Source: Actinophytocola sp044466355
GTDB lineage: Bacteria; Actinomycetota; Actinomycetes; Mycobacteriales; Pseudonocardiaceae
Direction of reading: 5' to 3'
NCBI RefSeq assembly: GCF_044466355.1
Contig: NZ_JBITMQ010000014.1
Location: 207,187-271,186, forward strand
DNA: 64,000 bases
Shown here: positions 51,657-60,893 of the stretch, piece after piece
Numbering within the stretch: the first letter of the stretch is position 1
Layout: each line of letters starts with the position of its first letter
Made by a program: the position numbers and the translations under genes
The notes under the pieces: model-generated
What the model was told of the DNA's origin: nothing
The model's input: the letters and a program-made list of their open reading frames with translations, nothing else
Database searches by the model: none

Positions 51657-52229
51657 ATGACCACATTGGGGGACGGACTGGACGCTTCCGTAGCCGCTGC
51701 CGTCGAGGGCGATCCACGCGCCATTGACCGGGTGCTTGCGTCTATCCGGCCCCTCGTCGTGCGGTATTGCCGCGCGCGTGTAGGCAGGCAGGAGCGATCC
51801 TTCGCTTCGGCGGACGACGTCGCACAGGAGGTGTGTCTCGCGGTGCTAACGGCCTTGCCCAGCTACCGCGACCAGGGACGACCTTTCCTGGCGTTCGTGT
51901 ACGGCATCGCCGCGCACAAGGTGGCTGACGCCCATCGTGCCGCCGGGCGTAACCGATCAGAGCCGGTCGCCGACGTACCCGATGAGCCCGAGACCGACGC
52001 CGGGCCGGAGCAGCGTGCCATGCAGCAGGATCTGTCTCGCCGGATGAAGGACCTGCTCGACGTTCTACCCGACAAGCAGCGTGACATCGTGCTGCTCAGG
52101 GTGGTCGTCGGGCTGTCGGCGGAGGAGACGGCCGAGGCGATCGGCTCCACCCCGGGCGCGGTCCGGGTGGCTCAACACCGGGCCCTGGCCCGGTTGCGGA
52201 AGACTCTGTCAGCGGAGGAGGTGGTCTGA
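51657..52229 (+). CDS. sigD: RNA polymerase sigma factor SigD (ECF type)
   Basis: 190 residues from ATG 51657. Region 2 has VVRYCRARVGRQERSFASADDVAQEVCLAVLTALPSYRDQGRPFLAFVYGIAAHKVADAHRA in outline, and region 4 has LPDKQRDIVLLRVVVGLSAEETAEAIGSTPGAVRVAQHRAL. These blocks are as in M. tuberculosis SigD. It is followed immediately by its anti-sigma factor. SigD controls ribosomal and lipid genes in mycobacteria and is released by regulated proteolysis of RsdA. Confidence 0.95.
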   Translation: MTTLGDGLDASVAAAVEGDPRAIDRVLASIRPLVVRYCRARVGRQERSFASADDVAQEVCLAVLTALPSYRDQGRPFLAFVYGIAAHKVADAHRAAGRNRSEPVADVPDEPETDAGPEQRAMQQDLSRRMKDLLDVLPDKQRDIVLLRVVVGLSAEETAEAIGSTPGAVRVAQHRALARLRKTLSAEEVV

Positions 52230-53168
52230 GTGAGTGATCGAAGAGATCCTGCCGAGCACGAGTTCGCCGAGTTCGACGAGAACACGGACACCGAGGCCAT
52301 CGACCTCGCACTGGTGCACGCCGATGACGAATACCTCGACCTGCTGAACGGCGTCCACCTCGACGACGCCGACGACCCGTTCGGCGAGTTCGGTGACGAG
52401 CAGCTGACCGAGCTCCTCATGTCGTGGCGCCGGGACGTGGACTCCGAGCCCGTCGGCGAGCTGGTCGACACCAAGCTCGCGACCGTGACCGTGCAGGCCG
52501 CCAGGATGCGCCGCAAGCGCAGGCCGCGCCTGCTCGTGCCGCTCGCCGCCGCCGCTGCCGTGCTGGCCATCGCCTTCGCGGGGGTCGGCCTCGCGGCCAA
52601 GGACGCCCAGCCCGGCGACACCCTCTGGGCACTTTCCAAGGTCCTCTACGCCGAGCGCGCCCGCTCGGTCGAGGCCGCGCAGACCGTCAAGCAGGACCTC
52701 GCGCAGGCGAAGGCGGCGCTCACCGAGGGCAACCTCGAGGTGGCCAAGTCCAAGCTCGAAGACGCGAACGAGGCCCTGCCCACCGTCATGAACGAGGACG
52801 GCAAGGACGAGCTCGTCGCGCAGCACCGGTCGCTGATGGCCCAGCTGCCCGGCAGCCCGTCCGGTGAGGCGGGACCGCCGCCGAGCCCCGACCCGTCGAC
52901 CCAGCCCGACCCCGGCACCGGCAGCTCCGACGGTGAGGGTTCGTCCGACGCCCCGGCACCCAACCCGCCCGCCACGACCTCGCCGAGCACTCCGCCGCAG
53001 GAGAGCGCGACGTCGACGACGCCGACCACGGAGACCACCTCCGAGCCGCCGCGCAGCGAGAACCCGGGCACGAGCAGCGGCGAGCCCGGCGGCGAGCCCG
53101 CCGGTGGTGGCGAGCCGGCCAACGTCGAGGGCGAGGTCGCCGACGCGGGCGCCGGTGCGGCGAACTGA
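52230..53168 (+). CDS. rsdA: Anti-sigma-D factor RsdA
   Basis: 312 residues starting on the GTG directly after the sigD stop. The acidic N-terminal region (FAEFDENTDTEAIDLALVHADDEYLDLLNG, about 10-50) is the sigma-binding segment with a VxLA-like element (LALVH), and FGDEQLTELLMSWRRD is the anti-sigma helix. One transmembrane helix (about 98-117) separates it from an extracytoplasmic coiled-coil and a Pro/Ser/Thr-rich tail. As known for RsdA, turnover would need intramembrane proteolysis and ClpP-type degradation, none of which is encoded nearby. Confidence 0.9.
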   Translation: MSDRRDPAEHEFAEFDENTDTEAIDLALVHADDEYLDLLNGVHLDDADDPFGEFGDEQLTELLMSWRRDVDSEPVGELVDTKLATVTVQAARMRRKRRPRLLVPLAAAAAVLAIAFAGVGLAAKDAQPGDTLWALSKVLYAERARSVEAAQTVKQDLAQAKAALTEGNLEVAKSKLEDANEALPTVMNEDGKDELVAQHRSLMAQLPGSPSGEAGPPPSPDPSTQPDPGTGSSDGEGSSDAPAPNPPATTSPSTPPQESATSTTPTTETTSEPPRSENPGTSSGEPGGEPAGGGEPANVEGEVADAGAGAAN

Positions 53169-53190
53169 CGCACGGGTACGCTGCCGGGAC

Positions 53191-53370
53191 ATGACCGCGG
53201 GTCACGTGTACAGCCAGGCCCCTCGCTGCGCCCGCTGCGAGGGCAGGGCTCTGCTGACCAAGGAAGCCGCCCAGGCGCTCGTCGACGAGTCACTGGGCAG
53301 GCTGAGCGCGGCGCGCTGCCCGGCCGAGGACGGCTGGCACGTGCACGCCCCGACACAAGACGAGAAGTAG
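53191..53370 (+). CDS. Small zinc-ribbon-like protein of unknown function
   Basis: 59 residues from ATG 53191. CARCEG near the start and ARCPAEDGWHVHAP near the end give a C-x2-C ... C ... H set suited to zinc binding; the middle is a single helix. Small proteins of this type are common in actinobacterial genomes and have no assigned function. It is convergent with the next gene, with 10 bases between stops. Confidence 0.65.
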   Translation: MTAGHVYSQAPRCARCEGRALLTKEAAQALVDESLGRLSAARCPAEDGWHVHAPTQDEK

Positions 53371-53380
53371 TGGACCGGCG

Positions 53381-53779
53381 CTACTTGGAACTCGCCGGTT
53401 GTTTCGCCGTCGCCGTCACACCGTCGATGAAGCCGCGGCAGTACTCCCAGCTCACGTACGCGGCCGGGTTCGGGTCGAACGCGGGCTCGTGCGGGCGCAT
53501 GCGGCCGTCGGAGAGCAGCTGCTCCAGCGACGCGCGCAGCAACGCCCAGTCGTGGTAGTGCGGTTCCTGGCACTCCGCGCAGTCGACCACCACACCGCGC
53601 ACCGACCGCTGCTCCAACAGCGCCTGGTAGACGGCCAGGTCCCGCAGGTCGGCCAGCAGTTCGTCGCGCTCCTGCGCGGAGACCGGCTCCGGGGTGGCGG
53701 GGTCCTCGTCGGAGAAGGCCCACACGGGATCGTTCGGGTCACCCGCGAACGGGTCCGGTGGCAGTGCGTCGTCCCTCAC
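53381..53779 (-). CDS. DUF5319 family protein (Rv3412-like)
   Basis: 132 residues from GTG 53779. It shows the DPFAGDPNDP start, a helical LADLRDLAVYQALLEQRSVRGVVVDC segment, CxxC-like CAECQEPHYHDW, and EPAFDPNPAAYVSWEYCRGFIDG, as in the conserved actinobacterial protein between rsdA and guaB (Rv3412). The Cys/His cluster suggests metal binding. Divergent from guaB with 85 bases between starts. Confidence 0.8.
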   Translation of the reverse strand: MRDDALPPDPFAGDPNDPVWAFSDEDPATPEPVSAQERDELLADLRDLAVYQALLEQRSVRGVVVDCAECQEPHYHDWALLRASLEQLLSDGRMRPHEPAFDPNPAAYVSWEYCRGFIDGVTATAKQPASSK

Positions 53780-53864
53780 GCCCCGCACGGTACCGGGCGG
53801 AGGCGGCCTATGGTCCAGATACCATGTGTTAACTGCGGAAACCCCGTCACCAAGAAGGGCCACG

Positions 53865-55367
53865 ATGACCACCGCTGAGGGGATCCCGGCCAAGTTCGCC
53901 ACGCTCGGCCTCACCTTCGACGACGTGCTGCTGCAGCCGTCGGAGTCCGACGTCGTCCCCAGCGAGGTCGACACGAGCACCCGCCTGACCCGCAACATCA
54001 CCCTGCGCATCCCGCTGGTGTCCGCGGCGATGGACACCGTCACCGAGTCGCGCATGGCGATCGCCATGGCCCGCCAGGGCGGCATCGGCATCCTGCAGCG
54101 CAACCTCTCGATCGAGGAGCAGGCGCGGCAGGCGGAGACCGTCAAGCGGTCGGAGGCCGGCATGGTCACCGACCCGGTCACGTGCTCGCCGACCGACACG
54201 CTCGCCGAGGTCGACGCGCTCTGCGCGCGCTACCGCATCTCCGGCGTCCCCGTCACCGACGCCGACGGCACCCTCGTCGGCATCATCACCAACCGCGACA
54301 TGCGCTTCGAGGTCGACCACACGAAGCCGGTCAGCGAGGTCATGACCAAGGGCCCGCTGATCACCGCCCAGGTGGGTGTGTCGGCCGACGCCGCGCTCGG
54401 CCTGCTGCGCCGCCACAAGGTCGAGAAGCTGCCGATCGTGGACGGCGCGGGCAAGATCCGCGGCCTCATCACCGTCAAGGACTTCGTCAAGACCGAGCAG
54501 TTCCCCAACGCCACCAAGGACCCGGACGGCCGCCTGGTGTGCGGCGCCGCGGTCGGCGTGGGCGACGACTCCTACAAGCGCGCCATGACGCTGGTGGAAG
54601 CCGGTGTGGACGTGCTGATGGTCGACACCGCGCACGGCCACTCCCGCGGCGTGCTCGAGATGGTCGCCAAGCTGAAGAAGGAGCTGGGCGACACCGTGGA
54701 CGTGGTCGGCGGCAACATCGCCACCACCGCGGGCGCGCAGGCCCTGGTCGACGCGGGCGCCGACGGCGTGAAGGTCGGCGTCGGGCCCGGCTCGATCTGC
54801 ACCACGCGCGTGGTCGCCGGGGTCGGCGTGCCGCAGATCACCGCGATCTACAACGCCGACCTCGCGTGCCGGCCCGCGGGCATCCCGGTGATCGGCGACG
54901 GCGGCATCCAGTACTCGGGCGACATCGCCAAGGCCATCGCGTCGGGTGCGTCCGCGGTCATGCTGGGCAGCCTGCTCGCGGGCACCGCCGAGGCGCCGGG
55001 CGACGTGATCCTGGTCAGCGGCAAGCAGTTCAAGACCTACCGGGGCATGGGCAGCCTCGCCGCCATGCAGTCGCGCGGCACGGCCAAGTCGTACTCGAAG
55101 GACCGCTACTTCCAGGACGACGTGCTCAGCGAGGACAAGCTGGTGCCGGAGGGCATCGAAGGGCGGATCCCCTTCCGCGGCCCGCTGTCCCAGGTCGTGC
55201 ACCAGCTGGTCGGCGGTCTGCGGTCCGGCATGGGCTACACCGGGTCGCGCACCATCGCCGAGCTGCAGAACGCCCAGCTGGTCCGGATCACCGCCGCGGG
55301 GCTCAAGGAGAGCCACCCGCACGACGTGACGATGACCGTCGAGGCCCCGAACTACACGACTCGCTGA
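53865..55367 (+). CDS. guaB: IMP dehydrogenase GuaB
   Basis: Rate-limiting step of guanine nucleotide synthesis (IMP to XMP). 500 residues. It opens GLTFDDVLLQPSESDVVPSEVD; two CBS domains lie at about 100-225. The catalytic loop GVGPGSICTTRVVAG has the active Cys, followed by IPVIGDGGIQYSGDIAKAI and the flap YRGMGSLAAMQ. All residues needed for activity are visible. Followed by guaB3 in the same operon. Confidence 0.98.
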   Translation: MTTAEGIPAKFATLGLTFDDVLLQPSESDVVPSEVDTSTRLTRNITLRIPLVSAAMDTVTESRMAIAMARQGGIGILQRNLSIEEQARQAETVKRSEAGMVTDPVTCSPTDTLAEVDALCARYRISGVPVTDADGTLVGIITNRDMRFEVDHTKPVSEVMTKGPLITAQVGVSADAALGLLRRHKVEKLPIVDGAGKIRGLITVKDFVKTEQFPNATKDPDGRLVCGAAVGVGDDSYKRAMTLVEAGVDVLMVDTAHGHSRGVLEMVAKLKKELGDTVDVVGGNIATTAGAQALVDAGADGVKVGVGPGSICTTRVVAGVGVPQITAIYNADLACRPAGIPVIGDGGIQYSGDIAKAIASGASAVMLGSLLAGTAEAPGDVILVSGKQFKTYRGMGSLAAMQSRGTAKSYSKDRYFQDDVLSEDKLVPEGIEGRIPFRGPLSQVVHQLVGGLRSGMGYTGSRTIAELQNAQLVRITAAGLKESHPHDVTMTVEAPNYTTR

Positions 55368-55410
55368 GCTGGCGGACCGCTCCGCGAGCTGCGCTCAGAA
55401 AGGATCACCT

Positions 55411-56544
55411 GTGCCGGATCTAGTGGAGATCGGCATGGGGCGGACCGCCCGCCGCGCCTACGCGCTGCACGAGGTGGAGATCGTCCCGTCCCGCCGGACC
55501 CGGTCGTCGCAGGACGTGTCGACCGAGTGGAAGATCGACGCGTACCGCTTCGACATCCCGCTGCTCACGCACCCGACCGACGCGGTCGTGTCGCCGTCGG
55601 TCGCGGTGGAGGTCGGCAAGCTCGGCGGTCTCGGCGTGCTCAACGCCGAGGGCCTGTGGGCGCGGCACGCCAACGTCGAGCAGGTGCTGGAGCGGATCGT
55701 CGCGACCCTCGACGACCAGGACTACACCGCGCTGACCCGGTTGCTGCAGGAGCTGCACGCGGCGCCGATCAAGCCGGAGCTGATCACCGAGGCGGTCAGG
55801 CAGGTCGCCGAGGCGGGCGTGACGGCGGCGGCGCGGGTGAGCCCGCAGCGGGCCGCCGAGCTGACGCCGACCCTGCTCGCGGCCGGGGTGGAGATCCTGG
55901 TCGTGCAGGGCACGATCGTGTCCGCGGAGCACGTGTCGCGGGACGGGGAGCCGCTGAACCTGAAGTCGTTCATCGCGGAGCTGGACGTGCCGGTGATCGC
56001 CGGTGGCGTGCACGACTACCGCACCGCGATGCACCTGATGCGCACCGGCGCGGCGGGTGTGATCGTCGGTTACGGCACAGGTGTGGCGACGACGACGGAC
56101 AGCGTGCTGGGCATCGGTGTGCCGATGGCGACCGCGATCGTGGACGCCGCGGCCGCGCGCCGCGACTACCTCGACGAGACCGGTGGCCGGTACGTGCACG
56201 TCATCGCCGACGGCGAGGTCGACGGCAGCGGTGACATCGCGAAGTCCATCGCGTGCGGCGCGGACGCGGTCATGCTGGGCAGCCCGCTCGCGACCGCAAA
56301 GGAGGCGCCGGGCAAGGGCCTGTACTGGACCGCGGCTGCCGCGCACCCGTCGTTGCCGCGCAGCCGCGTCATCCCGGCCGCCGCGGAGGAGGAGGTCACC
56401 GACCTGCCGACGCTGCTGTTCGGTCCGTCGTCCGACCCGGACGGCATGATCAACCTGTTCGGCGCGTTGCGCCGGGCCATGGCGAAGACCGGGTACTCGG
56501 ACCTGAAGGAGTTCCAGAAGGTCGGCCTGTCGGTACGCGGATGA
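55411..56544 (+). CDS. guaB3: GuaB3 family IMP dehydrogenase-related protein
   Basis: 377 residues from GTG. IMPDH/GMP-reductase barrel without CBS domains. Where GuaB has the catalytic Cys loop (GSICTTR), this protein reads VGYGTGVATTTDSVLG, with no Cys, and then GIGVPMATAIVDAAAARRDYLDETGG, the GuaB3 signature. Its activity is therefore uncertain; cyanobacterial GuaB3 has been described as a GMP reductase, but that relies on a Cys. It overlaps the triple GNAT gene by 4 bases. Confidence 0.92.
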   Translation: MPDLVEIGMGRTARRAYALHEVEIVPSRRTRSSQDVSTEWKIDAYRFDIPLLTHPTDAVVSPSVAVEVGKLGGLGVLNAEGLWARHANVEQVLERIVATLDDQDYTALTRLLQELHAAPIKPELITEAVRQVAEAGVTAAARVSPQRAAELTPTLLAAGVEILVVQGTIVSAEHVSRDGEPLNLKSFIAELDVPVIAGGVHDYRTAMHLMRTGAAGVIVGYGTGVATTTDSVLGIGVPMATAIVDAAAARRDYLDETGGRYVHVIADGEVDGSGDIAKSIACGADAVMLGSPLATAKEAPGKGLYWTAAAAHPSLPRSRVIPAAAEEEVTDLPTLLFGPSSDPDGMINLFGALRRAMAKTGYSDLKEFQKVGLSVRG

Positions 56545-58085
56545 CCGTGGCGAGACAGATCGTCGCCGAGCGGGACGGTGTGGCGCTCGCGGAGCTGACC
56601 GACGCCGACCGCGCGGTGCTCGACCAGCGGAACGACGGCGCGTGGGACGTCGACCCGGACGACCGCCCGGCCCCGCACTTCACGTTCGAGGTGTACCGGC
56701 TCGCGATCGTGGACGCCGAGACGCACGCCGCGATCGGGTCCGTGAACTGGCACGCGGTCGGCTACGGCCGCACCGCCGCCTGCACCGCGTGGAACGTCGG
56801 CATCGGCCTGCTCCCGGCCGCGCGTGGCAGGGGCGCGGGCCCGGCCGCGTTGCGGCTGCTGGTCGAGCACCTGTTCGCGACCACCGAGGTGGACCGGATC
56901 GAGGCCAGCGCCGACGTCGAGAACGTGGCGTCGCAGAAGGCGCTGCGCAAGGCGGGCATGCGGCGCGAGGGCGTGCTGCGTGGCGCGCAGTTCCGCGGCG
57001 GGACGCGGCGCGACATGGTCGGGTTCGCGATCCTGCGGTCGGACCTGCCGGACCCGGACGCGACCCGCGAGATCGTCGCGACCGGCGAGGGCGTCGCGCT
57101 CGGCACGTTGATGCCGGGCGACGAGCCGACGTTGCGGGCGCGGTACGGCAGCGACTTCGACATCGACCCGGACGACCGGCCGCTGCGCCACCACCCGGGC
57201 GTCGAGCGGCTGGCGGTGCTCGACCGCGCCACGGAGGAACCGATCGGCACGGTCAGCTGGCACGCCGTCGGCTACGGACCGACCGCCGGCTGCGAGGCGT
57301 GGAACATCGGTCTCGCGCTGGTGCCGGAGGCGCGTGGCCGTGGTGTCGGCGCGACCGCGACCCGGCTGGTGGCGGAGTACCTGTTCGCGGCCACCGACAT
57401 CGACCGGCTCGAGGCCAGCACCGACCGGGAGAACGTGCCCGCGCAGCGGGTGCTCGCGAAGGCGGGTTTCCGGCCGGAGGGCCTGGTCCGCGGCGGGCAG
57501 CCGCGTGGCGGCCGCCGCCGCGACCTGGTGTCCTACAGCCTGCTCCGCACGGACGTCGTCGAGGACGCGACGGCCGTCGAGCGGCACGTCGTGGTCGAGC
57601 GGGACGGGGTGGTGCTGGCCGAGCCCGGCCCGGGTGACCGCGAGGCGTTCTACGTCGCGGCCGCCGGTGACTTCCAGGTCGACCAGGACGACCGGCCGCG
57701 CGTGGCGGGCCCCGCGCGGACGTCGCTGTTCAGCGTGCTCGACGCGGAGACCGGGAACCTGCTCGGCGGCGTCAGCTGGCACGCGGTCGACTACGGCGGC
57801 ACCGTGGCGTGCTCGGCGTGGAACATCGGCATCGGCCTGCTGCCGGAGGCGCGGGGGCGGGGCATCGGCACGATCGCGCAGCGGCTGCTGGTCGAGCACC
57901 TGCTGGCCACGAGCGAGCTGGACCGCATCGAGGCCAGCACCGACGTCGAGAACCTGGCCGAGCAGCGGGCGCTGGAGAAGGCGGGTTTCCGCAGGGAGGG
58001 CGTGCTGCGGGGGGCGCAGCTCCGCGGGGGTGTCCGGCGGGATCTCGTGCACTACGGGCTGGTCCGCAGCGACGTCGAGGCCTAG
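56541..58085 (+). CDS. Triple-domain GNAT acetyltransferase (RimJ/RimL type)
   Basis: 514 residues made of three homologous GNAT domains (about 1-170, 171-345, 346-514). Each has SWHAV(G/D)YG, AW N (V/I) G, an acetyl-CoA loop (AARGRGAG, EARGRGVG, EARGRGIG) and a DRxEAS / LxKAGxRxEGxLRG segment. Domain one opens VARQIVAERDGVAL and the others repeat a similar start. It looks like an internal triplication of a single RimJ/L-like enzyme. The gene overlaps guaB3, which has no obvious functional link. Substrates unknown. Confidence 0.85.
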   Translation: MTVARQIVAERDGVALAELTDADRAVLDQRNDGAWDVDPDDRPAPHFTFEVYRLAIVDAETHAAIGSVNWHAVGYGRTAACTAWNVGIGLLPAARGRGAGPAALRLLVEHLFATTEVDRIEASADVENVASQKALRKAGMRREGVLRGAQFRGGTRRDMVGFAILRSDLPDPDATREIVATGEGVALGTLMPGDEPTLRARYGSDFDIDPDDRPLRHHPGVERLAVLDRATEEPIGTVSWHAVGYGPTAGCEAWNIGLALVPEARGRGVGATATRLVAEYLFAATDIDRLEASTDRENVPAQRVLAKAGFRPEGLVRGGQPRGGRRRDLVSYSLLRTDVVEDATAVERHVVVERDGVVLAEPGPGDREAFYVAAAGDFQVDQDDRPRVAGPARTSLFSVLDAETGNLLGGVSWHAVDYGGTVACSAWNIGIGLLPEARGRGIGTIAQRLLVEHLLATSELDRIEASTDVENLAEQRALEKAGFRREGVLRGAQLRGGVRRDLVHYGLVRSDVEA

Positions 58086-58094
58086 TCTCGACCC

Positions 58095-59792
58095 ATGGGT
58101 GAACTCGCGAGTAGGACTCCCGGTAACACCTTTGACTACGACGTCGTGGTCGTGGGTTCCGGGTTCGGCGGCAGCGTGGCCGCGCTACGGCTCACGGAGA
58201 AGGGCTACCGGGTCGCGGTGATCGAGGCCGGCCGCCGGTTCGCGGACGACGAGTTCGCCACGACGTCGTGGGACCTGCGCAGGTACCTGTGGGCGCCCGC
58301 GCTCGGCTGCTTCGGCATCCAGCGCATCCACCTGCTCAACGACGTGATGGTGCTGGCCGGGTCTGGGGTGGGCGGCGGCTCGCTGGTGTACGCGAACACG
58401 CTGTACCGGCCGCTGAAGGAGTTCTACGCCGACCGGCAGTGGGCGCACATCACCGACTGGGAGGCGGAGCTGGCGCCGCACTACGACCAGGCGTCGCGGA
58501 TGTTCGGCGTGGTCGACAACCCGACGGTCACCCCCGCCGACGAGGTGATGCAGAAGGTCGCGGCGGACATGGGTGTCGCGGACTCGTTCCACCCGACGCC
58601 GGTCGGCGTGTACTTCGGCAAGCCCGGGGTCGAGACCGCGGACCCGTTCTTCGGCGGCGCCGGGCCCCGCCGCACCGGCTGCACGGAGTGCGGTTCGTGC
58701 ATGACGGGCTGCCGCGTTGGCGCCAAGAACACGCTGGTGAAGAACTACCTGTACCTCGCGGAGAAGAACGGCGCGAAGGTCCTGCCGATGACCACGGTGA
58801 CGGCGGTCCGGCCGTCGTCACCGTCGGGTTTCGCGGTGGACGTGCGCCGCACCGGCGGCCGCGCCCGCCTGACGATCACGGCGGGCCAGGTCGTGCTGGC
58901 GGCGGGCACGTGGGGGACGCAGCGGCTGCTGCACGAGATGAAGGACCGGGGCGTGCTGCCGCGCCTGTCGCCCCGGCTGGGCGAGCTGACCCGCACGAAC
59001 TCGGAAGCGATCATCGGCGCGGGCCGCACCGCGGTCGACCCCGATCGCGACTTCAGCCGAGGCGTCGCGATCACGTCGTCGATCCACCCGGACGAGACCA
59101 CGCACATCGAACCGGTCCGATACGGCAAGGGCAGCAACGCGATGGGCCTGCTGCAGACCATCGCCACCGACGGCGCCGCGTCGATGCCGCGCTGGCTGCA
59201 GGCGGTGCGGTTCATGGTCCGGCACCCGGTGCGGACGGCGCAGCTGCTGCGCACGCACCGGTGGAGCGAGCGGACCGTGATCCTGCTGGTGATGCAGAGC
59301 CTGGACAACTCGATCACCACGTACACGAAACGCGGGCTGTTCGGGCGCCGCAGGTACACGTCGCGACAGGGCCACGGCGAACCGAACCCGGCGTTCATCC
59401 CGGCGGGCCACGAGGCGAACCAGCTGGCGGCGAAACACATCGACGGGATCGCGGGCGGGACGTGGGGGGAGATCTTCAACATCCCGCTGACCGCCCACTT
59501 CATCGGCGGCTGCCCGATCGGCGCGGCCGCGGACGAGGGCGTCATCGACCCGTACCACCGCGTGCACGGGTACCCGGGCCTGTCGATCGTGGACGGCTCG
59601 GCGATCTCGGCGAACCTGGGCGTGAACCCGTCGCTGACGATCACCGCGCAGGCGGAGCGCGCGTTCTCGTTCTGGCCCAACAAGGGGGAGGCGGATCCGC
59701 GCCCTGCTTCGGGGTATGAGCGCCTGGCGCCGGTACCGCCGCGCAAGCCCGCGGTCCCGGAGAACGCCCCAGCCGCACTGCGGCTCCGCTGA
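58095..59792 (+). CDS. choD: GMC-type oxidoreductase, cholesterol-oxidase-like (ChoD position)
   Basis: 565 residues. The FAD-binding VVVVGSGFGGSVAALRLTEKGYRV is at residues 17-40. GSGVGGGSLVYANTLY and SIVDGSAISANLGVNPSLTITAQAE are typical of the ChoD-like branch. A Cys cluster C196-x2-C-x2-C-x3-C206 (GCTECGSCMTGC) resembles a 4Fe-4S site, seen in this branch and not in classic secreted cholesterol oxidases. No signal peptide. It holds the Rv3409c place after guaB3. Whether the substrate is a sterol is unproven. Confidence 0.85.
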   Translation: MGELASRTPGNTFDYDVVVVGSGFGGSVAALRLTEKGYRVAVIEAGRRFADDEFATTSWDLRRYLWAPALGCFGIQRIHLLNDVMVLAGSGVGGGSLVYANTLYRPLKEFYADRQWAHITDWEAELAPHYDQASRMFGVVDNPTVTPADEVMQKVAADMGVADSFHPTPVGVYFGKPGVETADPFFGGAGPRRTGCTECGSCMTGCRVGAKNTLVKNYLYLAEKNGAKVLPMTTVTAVRPSSPSGFAVDVRRTGGRARLTITAGQVVLAAGTWGTQRLLHEMKDRGVLPRLSPRLGELTRTNSEAIIGAGRTAVDPDRDFSRGVAITSSIHPDETTHIEPVRYGKGSNAMGLLQTIATDGAASMPRWLQAVRFMVRHPVRTAQLLRTHRWSERTVILLVMQSLDNSITTYTKRGLFGRRRYTSRQGHGEPNPAFIPAGHEANQLAAKHIDGIAGGTWGEIFNIPLTAHFIGGCPIGAAADEGVIDPYHRVHGYPGLSIVDGSAISANLGVNPSLTITAQAERAFSFWPNKGEADPRPASGYERLAPVPPRKPAVPENAPAALRLR

Positions 59793-59936
59793 GGCCACCC
59801 AGCCTTGCCGAATCTCGGCACGCCGGAATCGTGAGGCCTCCTCCCCGAGATCGGCCCGTCCGGCGAGGGCACCACCCACCACGAGGATCGCTACGCTGCG
59901 AAAAGCAGGGCCGGTCACAACGGAGTGGGGTGCGGA

Positions 59937-60893
59937 ATGGCGTTCGCGTCCAGTGGGGATCTCGCCGCCAAGGAGGAGACGTTCTCCGAGCTGGCACCAG
60001 GCGTGTACGCGCTCACCGCGGAAGGCGACCCCAACGTCGGAGCCATCGAAGCCGACGACTTCCTCATCGCTTTCGAAGCCCGCGCCACGCCCGTCGCCGC
60101 TCGGCGATGGCTCGACCGACTGCGGGAACGAACCGACAAACCCGTGCGGTACCTCGTCCTCAGCCACTACCACGCCGTCCGCGTCCTCGGTGCCGCGGCG
60201 TTCGACGCCACCGAGATCATCACGCACACACAGACCCGACGCCTCATCGCCGAACGCGGCAAGGAGGACTGGGCGTCCGAGCTGGCCCGCATGCCGCGCC
60301 TCTTCGAGGACCCCGACTCCATCCCCGGTCTGACCTGGCCCACGCTCACCTTCACCGACCGCATGGTCATCCCGCTCGGCGGTGACCGCGAACTCGTCCT
60401 CGCCCACTGCGGACGTGGCCACACCGCAGGCGACATCGTCGCGTGGCTGCCGCACGAGCGGATCCTCTTCGCCGGCGACCTCGTCGAGGCGCGGGCCGCG
60501 CTCTACACCGGCGACGCGTTCCACACCGAATGGGCTTCGTCCACTTTGGACAACGTGCAGGGGTTCGGTGCGGAGGTGCTCGTCGGTGGCCGGGGTGCGG
60601 TCGCGGCCGGGGCGGACGCCGTGTTCGCGGCCATCGCGCAGAGCAGGCACTTCCTCGACGGGCTGCGGCGCACCGTCGGCGCGGTGCACGGTGCCCACGG
60701 CACGCTGAAGGACGCCTTCACCGCCGCCCACGACGCGCTCGCCCCCGACTTCGGCGGCTGGCCCATCTTCGAGCACTGCCTGCCGTTCAACGTGCAGCGC
60801 TACTGGGACGAACTGGACGGCATCGACTGGCCCCGCGTCTGGACCGCCGAACGCGACCAGGAAGTCTGGGCCGCCCTGCGGGACGGCGACTGA
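59937..60893 (+). CDS. Metallo-beta-lactamase-fold protein with altered metal site
   Basis: 318 residues from ATG 59937 (GTG 59925 is possible). The MBL fold is evident: VLSHYHAVRVLGA, LAHCGRGHTAGDIVAWLP, ILFAGDLVE. The metal motif HxHxDH reads H-Y-H-A-V-R, so the Asp and third His are replaced. The late His expected in GGHG is Arg (VGGRGA). The His of GRGHTAGD and the Asp of AGDLVE remain. One metal at most is likely, or none. Its stop overlaps the next gene (TGATG), so it works with the FAD monooxygenase. Confidence 0.82.
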   Translation: MAFASSGDLAAKEETFSELAPGVYALTAEGDPNVGAIEADDFLIAFEARATPVAARRWLDRLRERTDKPVRYLVLSHYHAVRVLGAAAFDATEIITHTQTRRLIAERGKEDWASELARMPRLFEDPDSIPGLTWPTLTFTDRMVIPLGGDRELVLAHCGRGHTAGDIVAWLPHERILFAGDLVEARAALYTGDAFHTEWASSTLDNVQGFGAEVLVGGRGAVAAGADAVFAAIAQSRHFLDGLRRTVGAVHGAHGTLKDAFTAAHDALAPDFGGWPIFEHCLPFNVQRYWDELDGIDWPRVWTAERDQEVWAALRDGD

